This document shows positions 1 to 11,399 of a stretch of 64,000 nucleotides of DNA, piece after piece. The stretch is taken from assembly GCF_000208745.1 (NCBI RefSeq), contig NC_030851.1, positions 14,768,021 through 14,832,020 on the forward strand, read 5' to 3'. Each line of letters opens with the position of its first letter. Positions within the stretch are counted from its first letter, which is position 1. The position numbers and the translations under genes were made by a program. Under the pieces are notes generated by a model. It made no database searches. It worked only from the letters and a program-made list of their open reading frames with translations, and had not been told where the DNA came from. The DNA comes from Theobroma cacao. Its lineage: Eukaryota; Streptophyta; Magnoliopsida; Malvales; Malvaceae.

Positions 1-1502
1 AATAGGAGTATATCGAACTCCTAGTACTGTGAGTAACCTTACTATCGTCTTAATTATCTAAAGTGGTTTTTATCCGATTTTGTGAATTTCATGGAAAATG
101 AATTAAATGATTAATTTTTTGATTTTATAAACCAAATGTGATTTAATGAAATGATTTCATAAAATTGTTTTAAAATTGAATAATGGCTTTGAAAATAGAG
201 TAATTGGAGACCATTTGATGTATTGTGAATTTATGGTTCTAATTGATTGGCTTATGACAATATTGGCATGAATGGCTAAATTGGTATTTGTGTTGAAATG
301 TATAAACTGTTGTTTGCCTTGATAGGCTGGATAATGATAAAATTGCCATGTCATGCTGTTGAATTTTTATTGTATGGTGGGTTTAGCTTGTTGCGGTGGG
401 CTAGTTCTGTGAACTAGCATATTAGAGGGGCACGGAACCTGGTCATATTCTTACCTTGGTTGGAGAGGCAAGTAGGGTAACTCTCGAGGTATAACTTTTA
501 GAGTTCACTTCACGCCAAACCACCACGTGAGGGCGAACTCAACCAACGCCAAGGAACGGCTATATTTTCAAAATAAAAACATGATTTATGAGTACATAAC
601 TTTTTAATAGCCTTGGTGGACTCGGTTTGGGATAGCTAGCGGCCAAGGTATCCTTGATAACTGGATATGAGAATGATTTTGGCATGAGCCAACGTTTTAA
701 GAAATTCATAAGCCATGTTAATTACTCGATTTATATGAATTGATTTTATTTGGTTGAAACAAGTTGAAAGGTGATGAATTTTAATATGTTAAACTATTTT
801 ATCTGTCTCCATTTACTCGAATTTAAATGGTTTAGATGGTATCTGTTTATTCATTGGGATTTTATAATCTCACCACCCTCCTTTTCAACCATTTCAGGCT
901 TGAGGTAGCCTGTAGATAGCAGATATCGTCAAGGATTATAGTCAGCTTTACTACTCCAAAAACTGTAGGTTTACTGCCTTTGTGCACTTTTGTTCCTTGT
1001 GGGCCCATGAGTCACTGTAAAGTAAATTTCATATCCCGATTATCTGTATTATAGTATGTATGAATTTATTTAGCTTTTACGCTATAAAAATTTTTTACTG
1101 GTAACTCTATAAATATTGTTTTATAAGAAAATAGAATATTTTTGTTATATTCAAATAGATATAGTTTCATTTTAAATGAATGTTTTAGACATCTAAATTT
1201 ATTTTTGATTATGAAATATGTGTTTTCCACTCGTATACCACATTTTTAACTGCTTTTGAGATTTATGAGAAAAAATAACTAAAATGCCCCTGTAAGACAA
1301 AAGAATTATTTTTCTATTGATTTGATTTGGAAATAGTTTATAACCTCTCAAAACATGTTATATTACAACTGTTGATCACAGGGGAGCTAAGAAAACTGAT
1401 ATTAAAGCCTTGTGAGGTTCTGATCGGCATTTCAGGTGATGAATGTCTATTGGGACATCGAGGCGGTTGTCACGGGCTGGAGGAGAGTACCGGGTCATGA
1501 CA
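1..1502 (+). repeat. Ty3/gypsy LTR, 3' part (chromovirus B-related); 5' end outside window
   Basis: The stretch ends in a B-type LTR terminus (a GGGTCATGACA end at 1492-1502, compared with CGGGTCGAGACA at the end of the B element's 5' LTR at 40306-40317). Its middle (about 360-680) matches the block at 39410-39690 in B and 16210-16500 in LTR F: GTGGGTTTAGC, a 'cacgg/cacgata...' section, 'actcacttcacgcc', a CACGTG box and 'gccaacgccaaggaacg'. No coding sequence is seen. Whether it is a solo LTR or the LTR of an element further left cannot be told, because its start lies outside the window. Confidence 0.75.
524..529. promoter_or_regulatory. G-box core CACGTG in LTR
   Basis: CACGTG lies inside the block shared by three LTR families, in the context 'accaccacgtgaggg'. 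The same box sits at equivalent places at 16368, 39563 and 47450. CACGTG is a known binding core for plant bZIP and bHLH factors; use here is inferred from conservation only. Confidence 0.4.
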
Positions 1503-3200
1503 GAAACTAATTTCCAGAACTTAAGAAACTAAAAACAAAGTACAAGATGCACAGCAATTTAGAGTGGTTCGATCCAAGACCTACGTCCACTATCTTGATT
1601 ATCCAACCAAGGATTTTCCCAACAAATCAAGTAAGATTCGGTGAAATTCACAAGCTTTCACCAAGCTTTACAATGGCTTTTCAAGGCTTAGCTAAAACCT
1701 TTTACACTAGTTTTTCACGGGCTCAACTAAAACCCAAAGTCGTTTTCCAAGGCTCAACCACAACCTACAACAATCAAGCTATCCCAAGCTTGAATAACCC
1801 TTTAGAGTGACTTCCTCACTCTAAGAATACAAGAAGAGTAGTAAAAGAAAGTACCTATGATCACTGGTTGATCTGATTGGTACAAGATTGAGTGCAAAAT
1901 ACAAACACAAAGAGTAGGCATTCAAGTGCAGACAAGTGCAGTGAAGATTTTCTGGTTTTTTAACTTTCTATAGCTCAAATCTCATTCAAGGCTTCTAAAA
2001 ACTTGTTTCTAATTGTTGGAAGACCCTTTATACTTGGAGATGCAACTCTGATGGCAGTTTTGCAGTTTTATGTTCATTGGAAATAGTTAAGGATGAGTTC
2101 TGTCCGTTAATCTGTCCTCTAGTGCTCTGGTTCAAATTGCAGATAGAGAGCTTTTAGTCGACTGACTTGGTCGACTAAGTTGGTTTTGTTTCTCAAACTC
2201 TTTAGCCCGCCATTCCTCCAATTTGAAACTTGATCAACCAACATTCTTCCTTGATTCACCAATAGGCTTCCTCCTTGCTAGACAATTACATCTTGTTATT
2301 TTTATCCCTCTTTTTCTTTTGATATACTCTTTGAAGAGTTAAATAATTAATTTCATATATTAATTTTTTTGCACACTCAAGTAAAGATATTAGACACCAA
2401 TGAATGAGAATATTTTGCTATCATAAAAAACATATAGAGTCAACATTCTCTATTTCTTATTTTTGATGATCACAAAACACTCCAAGATTAAGATGCAATG
2501 TCTATGTTCAATATGAATGCTTCAAATCTTGATGCACAATGAAGTGCTCCCCCTTAGTCAATGCATCTACTTTTCTTTACATAATATTCAACAAAACCAA
2601 AATTGAGCATCACACACATAAATTAAACATGAAGACCTATTTAACTCTATTTGATTTAGTCTTCCTTCTCTCCTTTTTCTTTTTCATCATTAAACAAGAT
2701 ATTCAAAACTCCCCCTTAATGAGTGCATCAAGATTTTCCTTTNGCATCTACTTTTCTTTACATAATATTCAACAAAACCAAAATTGAGCATCACACACAT
2801 AAATTAAACATGAAGACCTATTTAACTCTATTTGATTTAGTCTTCCTTCTCTCTTTTTTCTTTTTCATCATTAAACAAGATATTCAAAACTCCCCCTTAA
2901 TGAGTGCATCAAGATTTTCCTTTAATCTTTAAATCAACCTTTAATGAATGTTAATCATAAGCACTCATACACCTAAGTCATACAAGCTTATAAATATAGT
3001 TCAATAACTTTAAGAGTCAAGCTTGTGTCTATGCAAGAACAAATGTATGGTAGTTAAATCATTTCAAGAATTTGTCAAAGACTACTTAAATAATGTTTAA
3101 GCAAATTTTAATCGTTTTGTCATAATCAAAACTATAATAATTTTGAAGCTAACATTCTCGTTTTGTCTGGTTAAAAAGCAAGAATCCTTGATAGTGGATT
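1503..3200. repeat. Repeat-derived sequence, possibly antisense Ty1/copia (SIRE/Maximus-like) remnant
   Basis: No open reading frame of note. Seen on the plus strand: 'tttagagtggttcgatcc...ctacgtccact' near 1558, a 'gtcgactgacttggtcgac' motif near 2157, and two runs 'ctcccccttaatgagtgcat' (near 2709 and 2891) which on the minus strand read as GGGGGAG purine tracts like those next to SIRE-type LTRs. I also see 'cataatcaaaact' near 3121. The copia label is recollection of family look, not a match I could test; it could also be part of the interior of element D. Confidence 0.3.
2563..2923. other. 180-bp direct duplication around a single N (likely assembly seam)
   Basis: 2563-2742 and 2744-2923 are 180-bp copies that I find to differ at about one base (ctctcc versus ctcttt). 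They are separated by the only single N in the window, at 2743. Two overlapping contig ends placed side by side and joined by one N would give exactly this. A real tandem duplication is possible but less likely given the N at the joint. Confidence 0.75.
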
Positions 3201-3865
3201 GAAATTTCTGGTTACCAAGGGAGTGAATGTACGCATCGAAAAAGCCAAACCATTATAAATTTTTTGTATCTTTTTCTAATTTTCCACATTACTATTTATT
3301 GCCTATATTTGCCTTAGGAAACTAGTTTTATATTGATGTATTGCTTCACACTTCAGAATATATTTTTCCCTTTATTTTTCATAGCTAGCATTTAAATGTA
3401 TGAAATATATTTTACTGTGGTATATTATTTTTATGCTCAGTGATTTATTGTTGAACTTGATTTTGATGGCAGAAAATATTATTTTCAATGTGAGTTTTAA
3501 TATACCAATTCACCTCATTCTTGATTTATTATTCACTGAGACTTCTACACTAACCCATACGAACTGAATTATTGCCTTCCTTATATCAGGCATATTTCTT
3601 CGTGCCCATTCTAGCACTCCAACAAATCAGATGTATCTCATTTATACCCTCAACACAATGCACTTACCTTAGTGCCATTCTAGTATTTCAATTTACTAAC
3701 AATGGTTAGAGTTATTGCTTTAACAAATAATCCAGTTCTAGCAGACTTAATATTCTTATCCCATTTACCTCGATCATTAATCATAGGAATGTGTTCTTTG
3801 TTAACATTCCATTAGGAGCATCTTGCCCTAATATCTACATAATGGTCACTCATGCCTTAGGGTAG
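3201..3865. other. AT-rich unassigned sequence, probably interior of minus-strand element D
   Basis: No ORF or RNA gene is visible. If 3866-6402 is a solo LTR with flanking repeats GGTAG (3861-3865) and AGTAG (6403-6407), this stretch was once joined to 6408-6616 and so belongs to the D interior. That is inference from the target-site duplication; no protein motif supports it. Confidence 0.3.
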
Positions 3866-4557
3866 TGTCACGACCCAATTTTTGGGCCATGACCGGTGCA
3901 TGGGCCCAATGGACCTAGCCCACTAAGCCCAAGCAAGCCTATTTATATAATCGTACTCATTATCCCATCAACTATTCTTACATTTACATCTCATAATCTC
4001 AACTTTTTAAGTACTTTAATAGTAAATTATAACAATCAAAATTGCATTTATATTATCCCAAAATAACAATAACTATTGCCACTCATGGTAGCTTTACCAA
4101 TCAAAATGTACATATATGGTCTAAGGTATACATCTTAGTACTTTACATCACAAGTACGTATTTACAACAAAAATGACTTTTGGGCTTCCAGCGAAGTGAC
4201 CAAGGTGAAGGTGCGGCTACGAAATGCCAAGATACCTACCAAGGATACAAATCTATGAGAACACCTCAACCTAGTTATCGGCTGCCTCTTGATCTGAAAA
4301 CATGAATTTGAAAAAGGTGAGTATAAACTTAGTGAGTGAACATAAGAAGGGAACAAGCAATCGATAGGAAGAATTTGGAAATCATGATGCACTTGTTTCA
4401 AAAACAATGCAATTGATTTAATTTCTTACTAAAAACCCCGTCTTTCAAACTTTGATTAATAACCTCATAGTGTTGCAAAAACCCATGATCAATCCATGAA
4501 GTTAAATGGGTGAAAAATATGTCAAAATCAAGCAAGGTAGCAAGCATGGTAGTAAGT

Positions 4558-4880
4558 TTCTCATTGCAGCGAGAAACAGTGTTAGTTTGCATGTATTTCA
4601 GTTTTTCTAGAATATCTCCCACTATAGAAGTCCAATTGACCTGATTTTAAAATCATTAGAAAGATAAGAGACAGGGCTACAACTTTTATGTTTACCACTT
4701 TTCCCAGTTTGGATGGAAAGTTAGTCAAAATATTCATTGAAGTGAAAGCACTGCACTAGAACTCTAGAGTTTCTCGCTGCAACGAGATTTATTCTCGCTA
4801 TAGCGAGAATCAGGCCAATGTGACCCCCAAAACCCGAGAGTTTCTCGCTCCAGCGAAAATGAATCTCGCTGCAGCAAGAA
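4558..4880. repeat. Cluster of TTCTCGCTGCAGCGAGAA-like palindromes in C1
   Basis: Five related dyads are seen: 4558-4576, 4771-4787, 4791-4810 (ATTCTCGCTATAGCGAGAAT, a perfect 20-bp palindrome), 4841-4860 and 4861-4880. The same motif recurs in the other two family C LTRs. Function unknown; binding sites or RNA hairpins are both possible. Confidence 0.75.
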
Positions 4881-5082
4881 ATAAAGAGTTTTAAGTGAAA
4901 TGGGTCTTGTTACATCAAAAGCCATTTTCTTATTGAAATGAAAAACAATTTTGGAGCAATTAACAATGCCAACACACAACACAATCACAATTTTTTTCAT
5001 AAACTTTCTATAACATACATATATTTGTATATACATACATCATCATACATACCATCCCACCACACTCAACTCAATGCAATAT

Positions 5083-5193
5083 CATCATCATGTGTGCACT
5101 CCCTCCTCGCACACTTCAACATCATCATGTGTGCACTCCTTACTCGCACACTCTATCATCATCATGTGTGCACTCCTTACTCGCACACTTTAA
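5083..5193. repeat. 37-bp tandem repeat, three units, in C1
   Basis: Units at 5083-5119, 5120-5156 and 5157-5193, each starting catcatcatgtgtgcactcc and continuing with a tcgcacact section. A fourth partial unit (catcatcac) follows. Related, longer variants with 'actcgcacatagccgggt' occur in C2 (about 19059-19155) and C3 (about 58602-58741). Confidence 0.9.
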
Positions 5194-6402
5194 CATCATC
5201 ACACAACATTATTCATCAATACAAAACATATATTCATATATACCTACCAACATAATATAGAAGCACATGGATTCATCCTTTTACACATTTCACATTTTTC
5301 ACAGCATCAAAACATTTTATCAAGGGCTTGTTCCCTGGCGCACATTTTTAAAGAAAGTTGGATAAAATCATTCAAATGTTCATTCAAATACATTACATTT
5401 TTCAAAGAAATTTTGAAATGCAAGTTCACTCACCAGTCTTTATTGATGTTTTGGTGGGCTCTAGCTTCGACTAAGGTTCCAAAAGGAGGTGTAAGGTTTC
5501 GTTGGAACCTATCACACACAATAACATCACCATTAACCCAACTTGGCATTATTACTATTCCAAAGCTATTTTCTAAATTGGGTTCTACTATTCATTCCTA
5601 ACTAGTTTCCAACTACTATTAAATGGCTATTATTTGCACCATCTTAATCACTTTAAAATTAATAAACAACCTCAACTACAAAACATTCCCAAGTCTCATC
5701 ACTAGCTATTCTCAACACTTAAATATCAAATTCTAATTCCTTACTCACCTTGGTAGCTTCGTAGTTGAATCTCTTTCCAAAAATTTCAAGCTATTATGGA
5801 AGCTCTCTCTTTCTCTCTCTAAAAAACCTAGCTAGTGAGAAAAAGTATGGAAAGAGCACAAAGATTCTATGAAAAAGTGCACAAAAGCATGAAAATTGGA
5901 GCTAGCTTGTGGGAAGTTATGGAGGTTTCAAAACAAGCTTCCATGGAGGATGAAAGCAACATGAGATGGGAGAAAGAAGAAAAAGAAGCTGCTGGAAGAT
6001 GATATTTATAACTCAAGCTTATCCAACTCCACTTAAATTACGAAAATACCCTTAACAAGTTAGCTTGTTCTCCTCCAATCCTTGATGCAATCTTTTTGCT
6101 CTTTTAACACGGGGACAAGGTCCACAATAGTCTAGAAATACTCGAGTTCATGAAAACTTAAAAATTTTGACTCGAGAAGAAAAATGACCATTTTGCCCTT
6201 ACCTTGGGAATCATCATTATTTATATTTTCTTCATCATTTTACCCGTATTTCATCATTCATTTATGCCTTAAGCCTACTTAGGCCTTAATATTGTTTAAA
6301 ACTTACTTTTAGGGGCTTACTAGGGGAAATGATGAAACTACCCCTAGTCGGTGTTATTGCGTCTATGCCTAGTTACAAGCCTATAGAGGTCAAGGTCTCA
6401 CA

Positions 6403-6677
6403 AGTAGTATCCTTACTCGAATAGTAGCAACACCAATCAAATCTAAACACGAAACTCAAAGTAGGTTGACTTACTAACATGGGAATTCAAGTAGCTTACT
6501 GTCCTCGACTTGTGTAGCCGTCACAATCCAAAGACAAGACTCTACAATTATCCCAACACTCCGTTAACAAACATGAAAGCCTAGGACTCTCTAACCTAGG
6601 CTCTAGTACCAAGATTGTCACGATCAAAACTCGAGGGCTATAATCGACACACGAGTCTAGCATATGAAGCTTATGAG
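6403..6677 (-). mobile_element. Element D (minus-strand gypsy): leader and inner end of its 5' LTR
   Basis: Read on the minus strand: the LTR end ...GTGACA finishes at 6616, followed by a PBS and a leader ('gagtcctaggctttc...gttaacggagt...gagtcttgtctttgg') that resembles the leader of element E at 21743-21830 ('gagtcctaggatttcc...gttaacagagt...gagtcctgtccttgg'). The LTR part 6616-6677 is cut by element I; the rest continues at 51109. The interior beyond 6403 is interrupted by solo LTR C1. Confidence 0.7.
6600..6611 (-). other. Primer binding site of element D (initiator-Met tRNA type)
   Basis: The minus strand reads TGGTACTAGAGC, four bases after the LTR terminus at 6616. It is the TGGTATCAGAGC site complementary to the 3' end of plant initiator tRNA-Met, with changes in the middle. 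It fixes the minus-strand orientation of D. Confidence 0.7.
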
Positions 6678-8420
6678 TGATAACTCTATTACATAGAGTT
6701 ATTTTGACACATTTTGAAGACTTAAGCAACTAGGTCTTTGAGATTTTATGTTCGGATTTTAGTATTTTAGTGTTTTTCTTAGTTAAGTTTGATTACATGT
6801 TAATTACTTTAATTTAAGTTATTTTAGTTCAATTTTATGTTATTTTATTTTAAATTACTTTAAGTGTAGTTATTGTTGGCTTCTCTTACTGTTCTTGTAG
6901 GAAATTTGATGAGAAAGGTTTATTGGATGAAAAATTGTGTAAGTATGGTGATGACTTCATTCATATATGATGTAGTGTTTTAAGAATAATATGAACTACA
7001 GTAATCCAATTGATGTGATTCTTAAACCAATGGAAAGATAAGAGATATGGCTACAACTTTCATGTTTATCACTTTACCTAGTTTAGATCAGAACAAGGAG
7101 CAAATCGCATTAGAAGTGGCTGGACTGCTGCAGTTTCTACACAATGTAGTGTTTGGAAATGAAGGCCACAACCTTGAATTGCTGAAGGCTGTGGTGCCAA
7201 GGTCCATCAAGGCACCATAGTATGAATAAAGGTCAAAGAACCATGGCATTAAGGAGAATGAGGCCACGGTGCTGGTGGAATTGATGTTCCTATAGTAAAC
7301 TCGAAAGCTCAAGGTCGTAGTGCTAAAGAGAGTGGTGTCGCAGTGCCACAAGGCCAAGGGGCATCATACTGAACCCATGATCATGGGGTCATGGAACCAA
7401 GGAGAGTTGGGCCACAATGCCTGATATACTTACATAAATAAAATTGTGTCAAGATTTTGGAAATTAAGGGTTTTAAGAGCCTATTTAAAGGGCCTTTTTC
7501 AAAGGTTTCAAATAAGAGGACAACAAGCAACTATTCTAGAGAAAATGAGCTAAAAACAAAACAAGAAAGCAAGAGAATTTGAGAGAGAATTGATATCGAA
7601 AAGCTTCAATTATTAGTTTCTCTCTTTACTTTTGTTTTTCTTTTAATTTCTTTGACTTGGATTAAGGGCTAATTTTCTTTAGACAATGTTTCTATTAGAT
7701 ATTATGAGCTAAACTATCTTTCTAGTATTGTGATAGATTTCAACATGTAGTTTGAATATATTTCTCTTTTATTTACTATGAATGAATGTAGTTTTATTTA
7801 TTCAAATTTCTTCGTAATACTTTTAATTGTCTAGCCAACAATTGAATGATTTGTGAATCTAAATAAATCTTGATAGTTAGATTTGAGATGGATTAAGGTT
7901 TGAATAGTGTATGTTTACGTCACTTAAGTGATTCGATTCGCAATTATGATAGATTTATGCATAAATTTCATACATAGCCAAATTAGAACACTAGCATAAT
8001 GAACCTTATTTAATAGATTACTATACGTATATAGTGATCCAATTAAGTTAGGTATTTATCCAAGCATCTTGACAGAGACTTGTGCATAGGTTTGGATTCT
8101 AGGTTAGCAAAACTACCCATGAATGTAAATATTGAGAGAAACCGATGTCAAATGAAATGTTGAATAAACCCATAATCCTAGGTTTTAATCTATTGCTTTT
8201 CTCTAGTGGATTTTTAGTTTTCGTTAATTAGTTTAGTTCTCTTATTAAACTTAGTTTTAATTAATTGTTTACAAAATCGAGATACTTGAATAAGATTGAT
8301 TTGTCATAATTTGAGTATTTAATGAACAATTAGGAGCAAACCCCTATAGGATATGATTACGAACTTACTGTCTATATTACTTATTCGATATGTTTACTTG
8401 CAAGTACTAAATCTATAACA
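6678..8420 (+). repeat. 5' LTR of element I
   Basis: 1743 bp from TGATAACTCTATTACATAGAG to ...CTATAACA, directly followed by the PBS region. Its first 25 bases contain a perfect hairpin (6680-6702). The matching 3' LTR is in two pieces, 30772-31832 and 50439-51103. The LTR is distinct from, but starts like, the LTRs of elements II and III. Confidence 0.85.
6680..6702. repeat. Terminal LTR palindrome of element I
   Basis: ATAACTCTAT at 6680-6689, a TAC loop, and ATAGAGTTAT at 6693-6702: a perfect 10-bp inverted repeat two bases inside the LTR terminus. Equivalent palindromes with other loops occur at 30774, 48966 and 55097. Confidence 0.9.
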
Positions 8421-8426
8421 AGTTTT

Positions 8427-8443
8427 TGGCACCATTGTCGGGG
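8427..8443 (+). other. Primer binding site of element I (tRNA-Asp type)
   Basis: TGGCACCATTGTCGGGG, six bases after the LTR end. It differs by three transitions from TGGCGCCGTTGCCGGGG, which is complementary to the 3' end of plant tRNA-Asp and typical of Athila-like elements. Confidence 0.8.
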
Positions 8444-8542
8444 ATTTGTGTTTCCTATTTATTTTGCTAAAATTAAACTTCAATAGATTGGTCTTAATTC
8501 AAGTTTTTCTTTCTTTGTTTTTCTAGTTCGTTTTGTCATTGT

Positions 8543-10110
8543 ATGACTAGAGAAAAATCTTTGAGATTATATCTTGTGATCTAAAGTTTGAGAGAATACT
8601 CTAAAAACTTCAATGAGAAAATCAACAAAGTTTTGCTCAGACTAATATAATGGCTGATCAATATGGTGAGCAGCAAATCCAAGAGTCAATAGTGTAAGAG
8701 AATCATTGCCTAAGGGATTATGTTGTTCCATTGGTACAAGAGCTTCCCTTAAGCATTCAAAGGTTGACAATTCAAGTCAACAATTTTGAGATTAAGCCGG
8801 CCATCATTATTATGATCCAAACTTTTGTACAACTTGGGGGCTTCCAAATGATGATCCAAATGCCCACATCTCGAATATTTTAGAGATATGTGACACCTTT
8901 AAACACAATGGAGTCACAGATGATGTAATCCATTTGAGACTCTTCCCCTTTTCATAAAGGGACAAAGCTAAGGTGTGGCTGAACTCGTTTCCTACCAGCT
9001 CCATTATAACATGGGATGACCTTGCTCAAAAATTCCTTGCCAAATTCTTTCTTTTGGCCAAGACAGCGAAAATGAGCAATGAAATCACATCATTCATGTA
9101 GCTAGATACTAAATCATTGTACGAGACCTGGGAAAGATACAAAGATTTACTTAGGTGTTGCCCTCATCATGGTCTTCCAAAGTGGTTCAAGTGCAAATGT
9201 TCTACAATGGATTGAGTGGTCAAATGCGAACCACTACTGATGCCATTGCTAGAAAAGCTCTCATGGCAAAGTCAATTGATGAGGCATACGACCTATTGGG
9301 TGAGATGGCATCAAACAATTACCAATGGCGCTCAGAACAATCAATGCATATGAGAGTAACTAGAATTCATGAGATGGATGCCATTTCGACATTTATAAAA
9401 CATGTAGCAATTCTAACTAAAAAATTTGATTCTTTTAGTGCTAACTCAATCCAGAGTCCTTTTGTAGTTTATGAGTATTGTGGAGATGGGCATGCAAATA
9501 ATCAGTGTTCAAGAAGTATAAAGACAATTTAATTTGTTGGGCATAGGCAATAGAATAACCTATATTCCAACACCTTTAATCCCAGGTGGAGGAATCATCC
9601 AAATTTTTTCTTGGAGCAACAATTAAGATTTTTCATCAACTCTAAGGCCTAATTTTCTTCTAAGATTTTAACCTCAAGCATGACCTCCTATGCTAGAAAA
9701 AAAAAACCATCTATGAAGGAGTTACTTATGCATTTTATGGCTAAGATCGACTCCCTCATTCATAGTCAGGCAGCCTAGTTGAGAAATCTTGAGACTCAAG
9801 TTGGACAGCTTGCCAACACTATCAATACTAAGCCTCAAGGTACCTTACCTAGTGACATAGAAGTTAATCCTAGGAAGGAAGGTAATGAACAATGTAATGC
9901 TATCAATCTTAAGAGTGGAAACACAATTAGAATTAGTAACAAGTAGATTAAAGATCAAGATAAGTCAGCTAAGAATGAGATGGTAGTTGAGAATGTTGAC
10001 AAGCCAATTCAAGGGAAGGATATAAAGGCAAACCCACCACCACTTTTTCCTCAATGCTTTAAAAACAAAATCTTGATCACCAATTCCAGAAGTTCTTAGA
10101 AGTATTTAAA
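8543..10110 (+). pseudogene. gag of element I (broken)
   Basis: The first ATG is at 8543, in the same place as in elements II and III, but the frame meets a stop within about 13 codons. The Retrotrans_gag-type core is visible in pieces: 'PNAHISNILEICDTFK' at about 8850-8906, then 'FPFS' followed by a stop near 8957, then 'ITWDDLAQKFLAKFF' to about 9050. An open piece at 9155-9532 carries 'MFYNGLSGQMRTT', 'EAYDLLGEMASNNYQW' and a zinc-knuckle remnant, YEYCGDGHANNQC, whose first Cys is replaced by Tyr. Several frameshifts and stops separate the pieces. The product would be the structural capsid protein of the virus-like particle. The homologous gag copies at 33479 and 56689 confirm the order. 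Confidence 0.8.
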
Positions 10111-10143
10111 AAGCTTCGCATCAACATCCCTTTTGCTGAAACT

Positions 10144-10670
10144 TTGGAAAACATACCAAGCTATGTGAAGTTTTTAAAAGACATCTTAACTAAAAAAAGG
10201 AAATTAAAAGAGTTTGAGACAGTTGCACATATTGAGAAGTGTATTGCTATAATCCAAAATAAGCTTCCACCAAAGCTTAAGGGTCTAGGGAGGTTTTCTA
10301 TTCCTTGCATTATTGGTAGTTTTAAAACTTCTAAAGCTTTGTGTGATTTAGGTGCTAGTGTTTCAATAATGCCTTTGTTTATTGCTAGGAAACTTGAATT
10401 TATTTAGCCTATTACAGTTACCTTACAATTAGTAGATAGAAAAATCAGGTACCCTGTTGGGATTATAAAAGATGTGTTGGTTAAAGTTAGGCTTCTCTAC
10501 ATTCTGGTGGATTTCATTGTGCTTGAGATAGAAGAGGATGTGGAAATTCCTTTAATCTTGGGATAATCATTCTTGGTTACTGCAAGCGCAATCATTGATG
10601 TGAAAAAGGCAAGATAACTTTTAAAGTTAGAGAGGCGGTAGTCAAATTCAATATTTGCACTACAGTTAAG
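10144..10670 (+). pseudogene. Aspartic protease region of element I (broken)
   Basis: The open start, 10144-10407, contains 'YVKFLKDILTKKRKL', 'IIQNKLPPKLK' and the retropepsin active-site loop 'CDLGASVSIMP' (D-L-G-A, the form seen in Athila-like elements rather than D-S-G or D-T-G). After a stop at about 10405 the same frame goes on with 'VTLQLVDRKIRYPVGII', 'VDFIVLEIEEDVEIPLILG', another stop near 10564 and 'SAIIDVKK'. The enzyme would cleave the Gag polyprotein. At least two stops make it non-functional. It is followed within about 200 bp by the post-integrase tail, with no reverse transcriptase between. Confidence 0.85.
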
Positions 10671-10827
10671 CATCTTACCTCTACAAATAGTTTATATATA
10701 GTGGATTTAGTTGATACGGGCAAGGGTAAGCCTATATCTCCACCTAGAAGTGAGCAAGCACCAACCTTTGAGTTAAAGTCACCATTTCCACATATCAAAA
10801 CCAAGTAGTCACATGAGAAGCATCTTC

Positions 10828-11061
10828 CACCACCTCCCAATTGTCTTTATTTTGAGGTTGGACAGCAAGTAGTACTCTCTAGTTCATGCCTTCATCTTTT
10901 ACCATGGCAACTTCAACAATATTGGTGGAAAAACTTTAAAGTTGTAAAGGTTTTGTTTTATGGCCTTATTAAGATTTTTAGTATGCTTACCGGAGCATTC
11001 AAGGTTAATAAATAAAGTCTCAAGCATTACTCTATGGATGAAGAAGTGAAAAAAAGGGTGC
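10828..11061 (+). pseudogene. Post-integrase C-terminal tail of element I
   Basis: Encodes 'YFEVGQQVVLSSSCLHLLPW', then 'FKVVKVLFYG', then 'GAFKVNK' and a stop. In full-length Athila-like pol this segment ('LRSRWIGPFKVVKVFPYG' type) lies after the integrase core. Here it comes straight after the protease. The same join is present in elements II (35760-35977) and III (61381-61605), which makes it a family trait, not a private deletion. Confidence 0.75.
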
Positions 11062-11399
11062 CATAGTCAAGCTAGTGACTATAAAGAAGCACTTCTTGCT
11101 AGGCAACCTAAGTTTTTGAAACTTTTATTCTTTTTATTTGAAGTTATTTTTTTTAGATTTTACCATTACTTTATTTTTGTTCTTTTTCTTATTTAGATTT
11201 TCGTCACCTTAACGGATATTCCCAACAACTTGGGATATAATGAGGATGAAGAAGAAAATTAGAGGATCATTATTATCCAAGGGAGTATTCTTAACTTTTC
11301 TTCTTGACTTTTTAACATTTAAGACAATGTTGATTTTAAGTTTGGTGGGAATTTTCAATTTTTTTAGCTTTATTTTCTTTATTGTACATTTATGATTTT
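11061..11399 (+). other. 3' non-coding interior of element I, left of insertion E
   Basis: Begins with the conserved 'ccatagtcaagctagtgact' and a hairpin-like AAGAAGCACTTCTT at 11084-11097, as in the other two Athila-like copies. The rest is T-rich and non-coding. The ATTTT at 11395-11399 is the left target duplication of E. The stretch resumes after E at 29536. Confidence 0.7.

Larger units (their letters stand above)
3866..6402 (-). mobile_element. Solo LTR, family C copy 1 (C1)
   Basis: On the minus strand it starts TGTGAGACC at 6402 and ends TTGGGTCGTGACA at 3866, about 2.54 kb, with no coding sequence. Flanks are GGTAG (3861-3865) and AGTAG (6403-6407), a 4/5 match expected for an old 5-bp duplication. 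It shares the 'cccactaagcccaagcaagcct' end, the TCTCGCT palindromes and the catcatcatg minisatellite with copies at 18215 and 57636. Only one LTR is present, so the interior was lost by LTR-LTR recombination. The orientation follows from the GTGACA end, which matches the end preceding a PBS at 6616. Confidence 0.75.

Noticed and set aside
1558..1590. tRNA-like 'ggttcgatcc' motif
   Set aside because: Resembles a T-arm box, but no acceptor stem, anticodon arm or A box is found nearby.
4398..5255. Small open frames in C1 and their counterparts in C3 (58191-58906)
   Set aside because: They translate palindromes and the catcatcatg minisatellite; frames and starts are not conserved between the copies.
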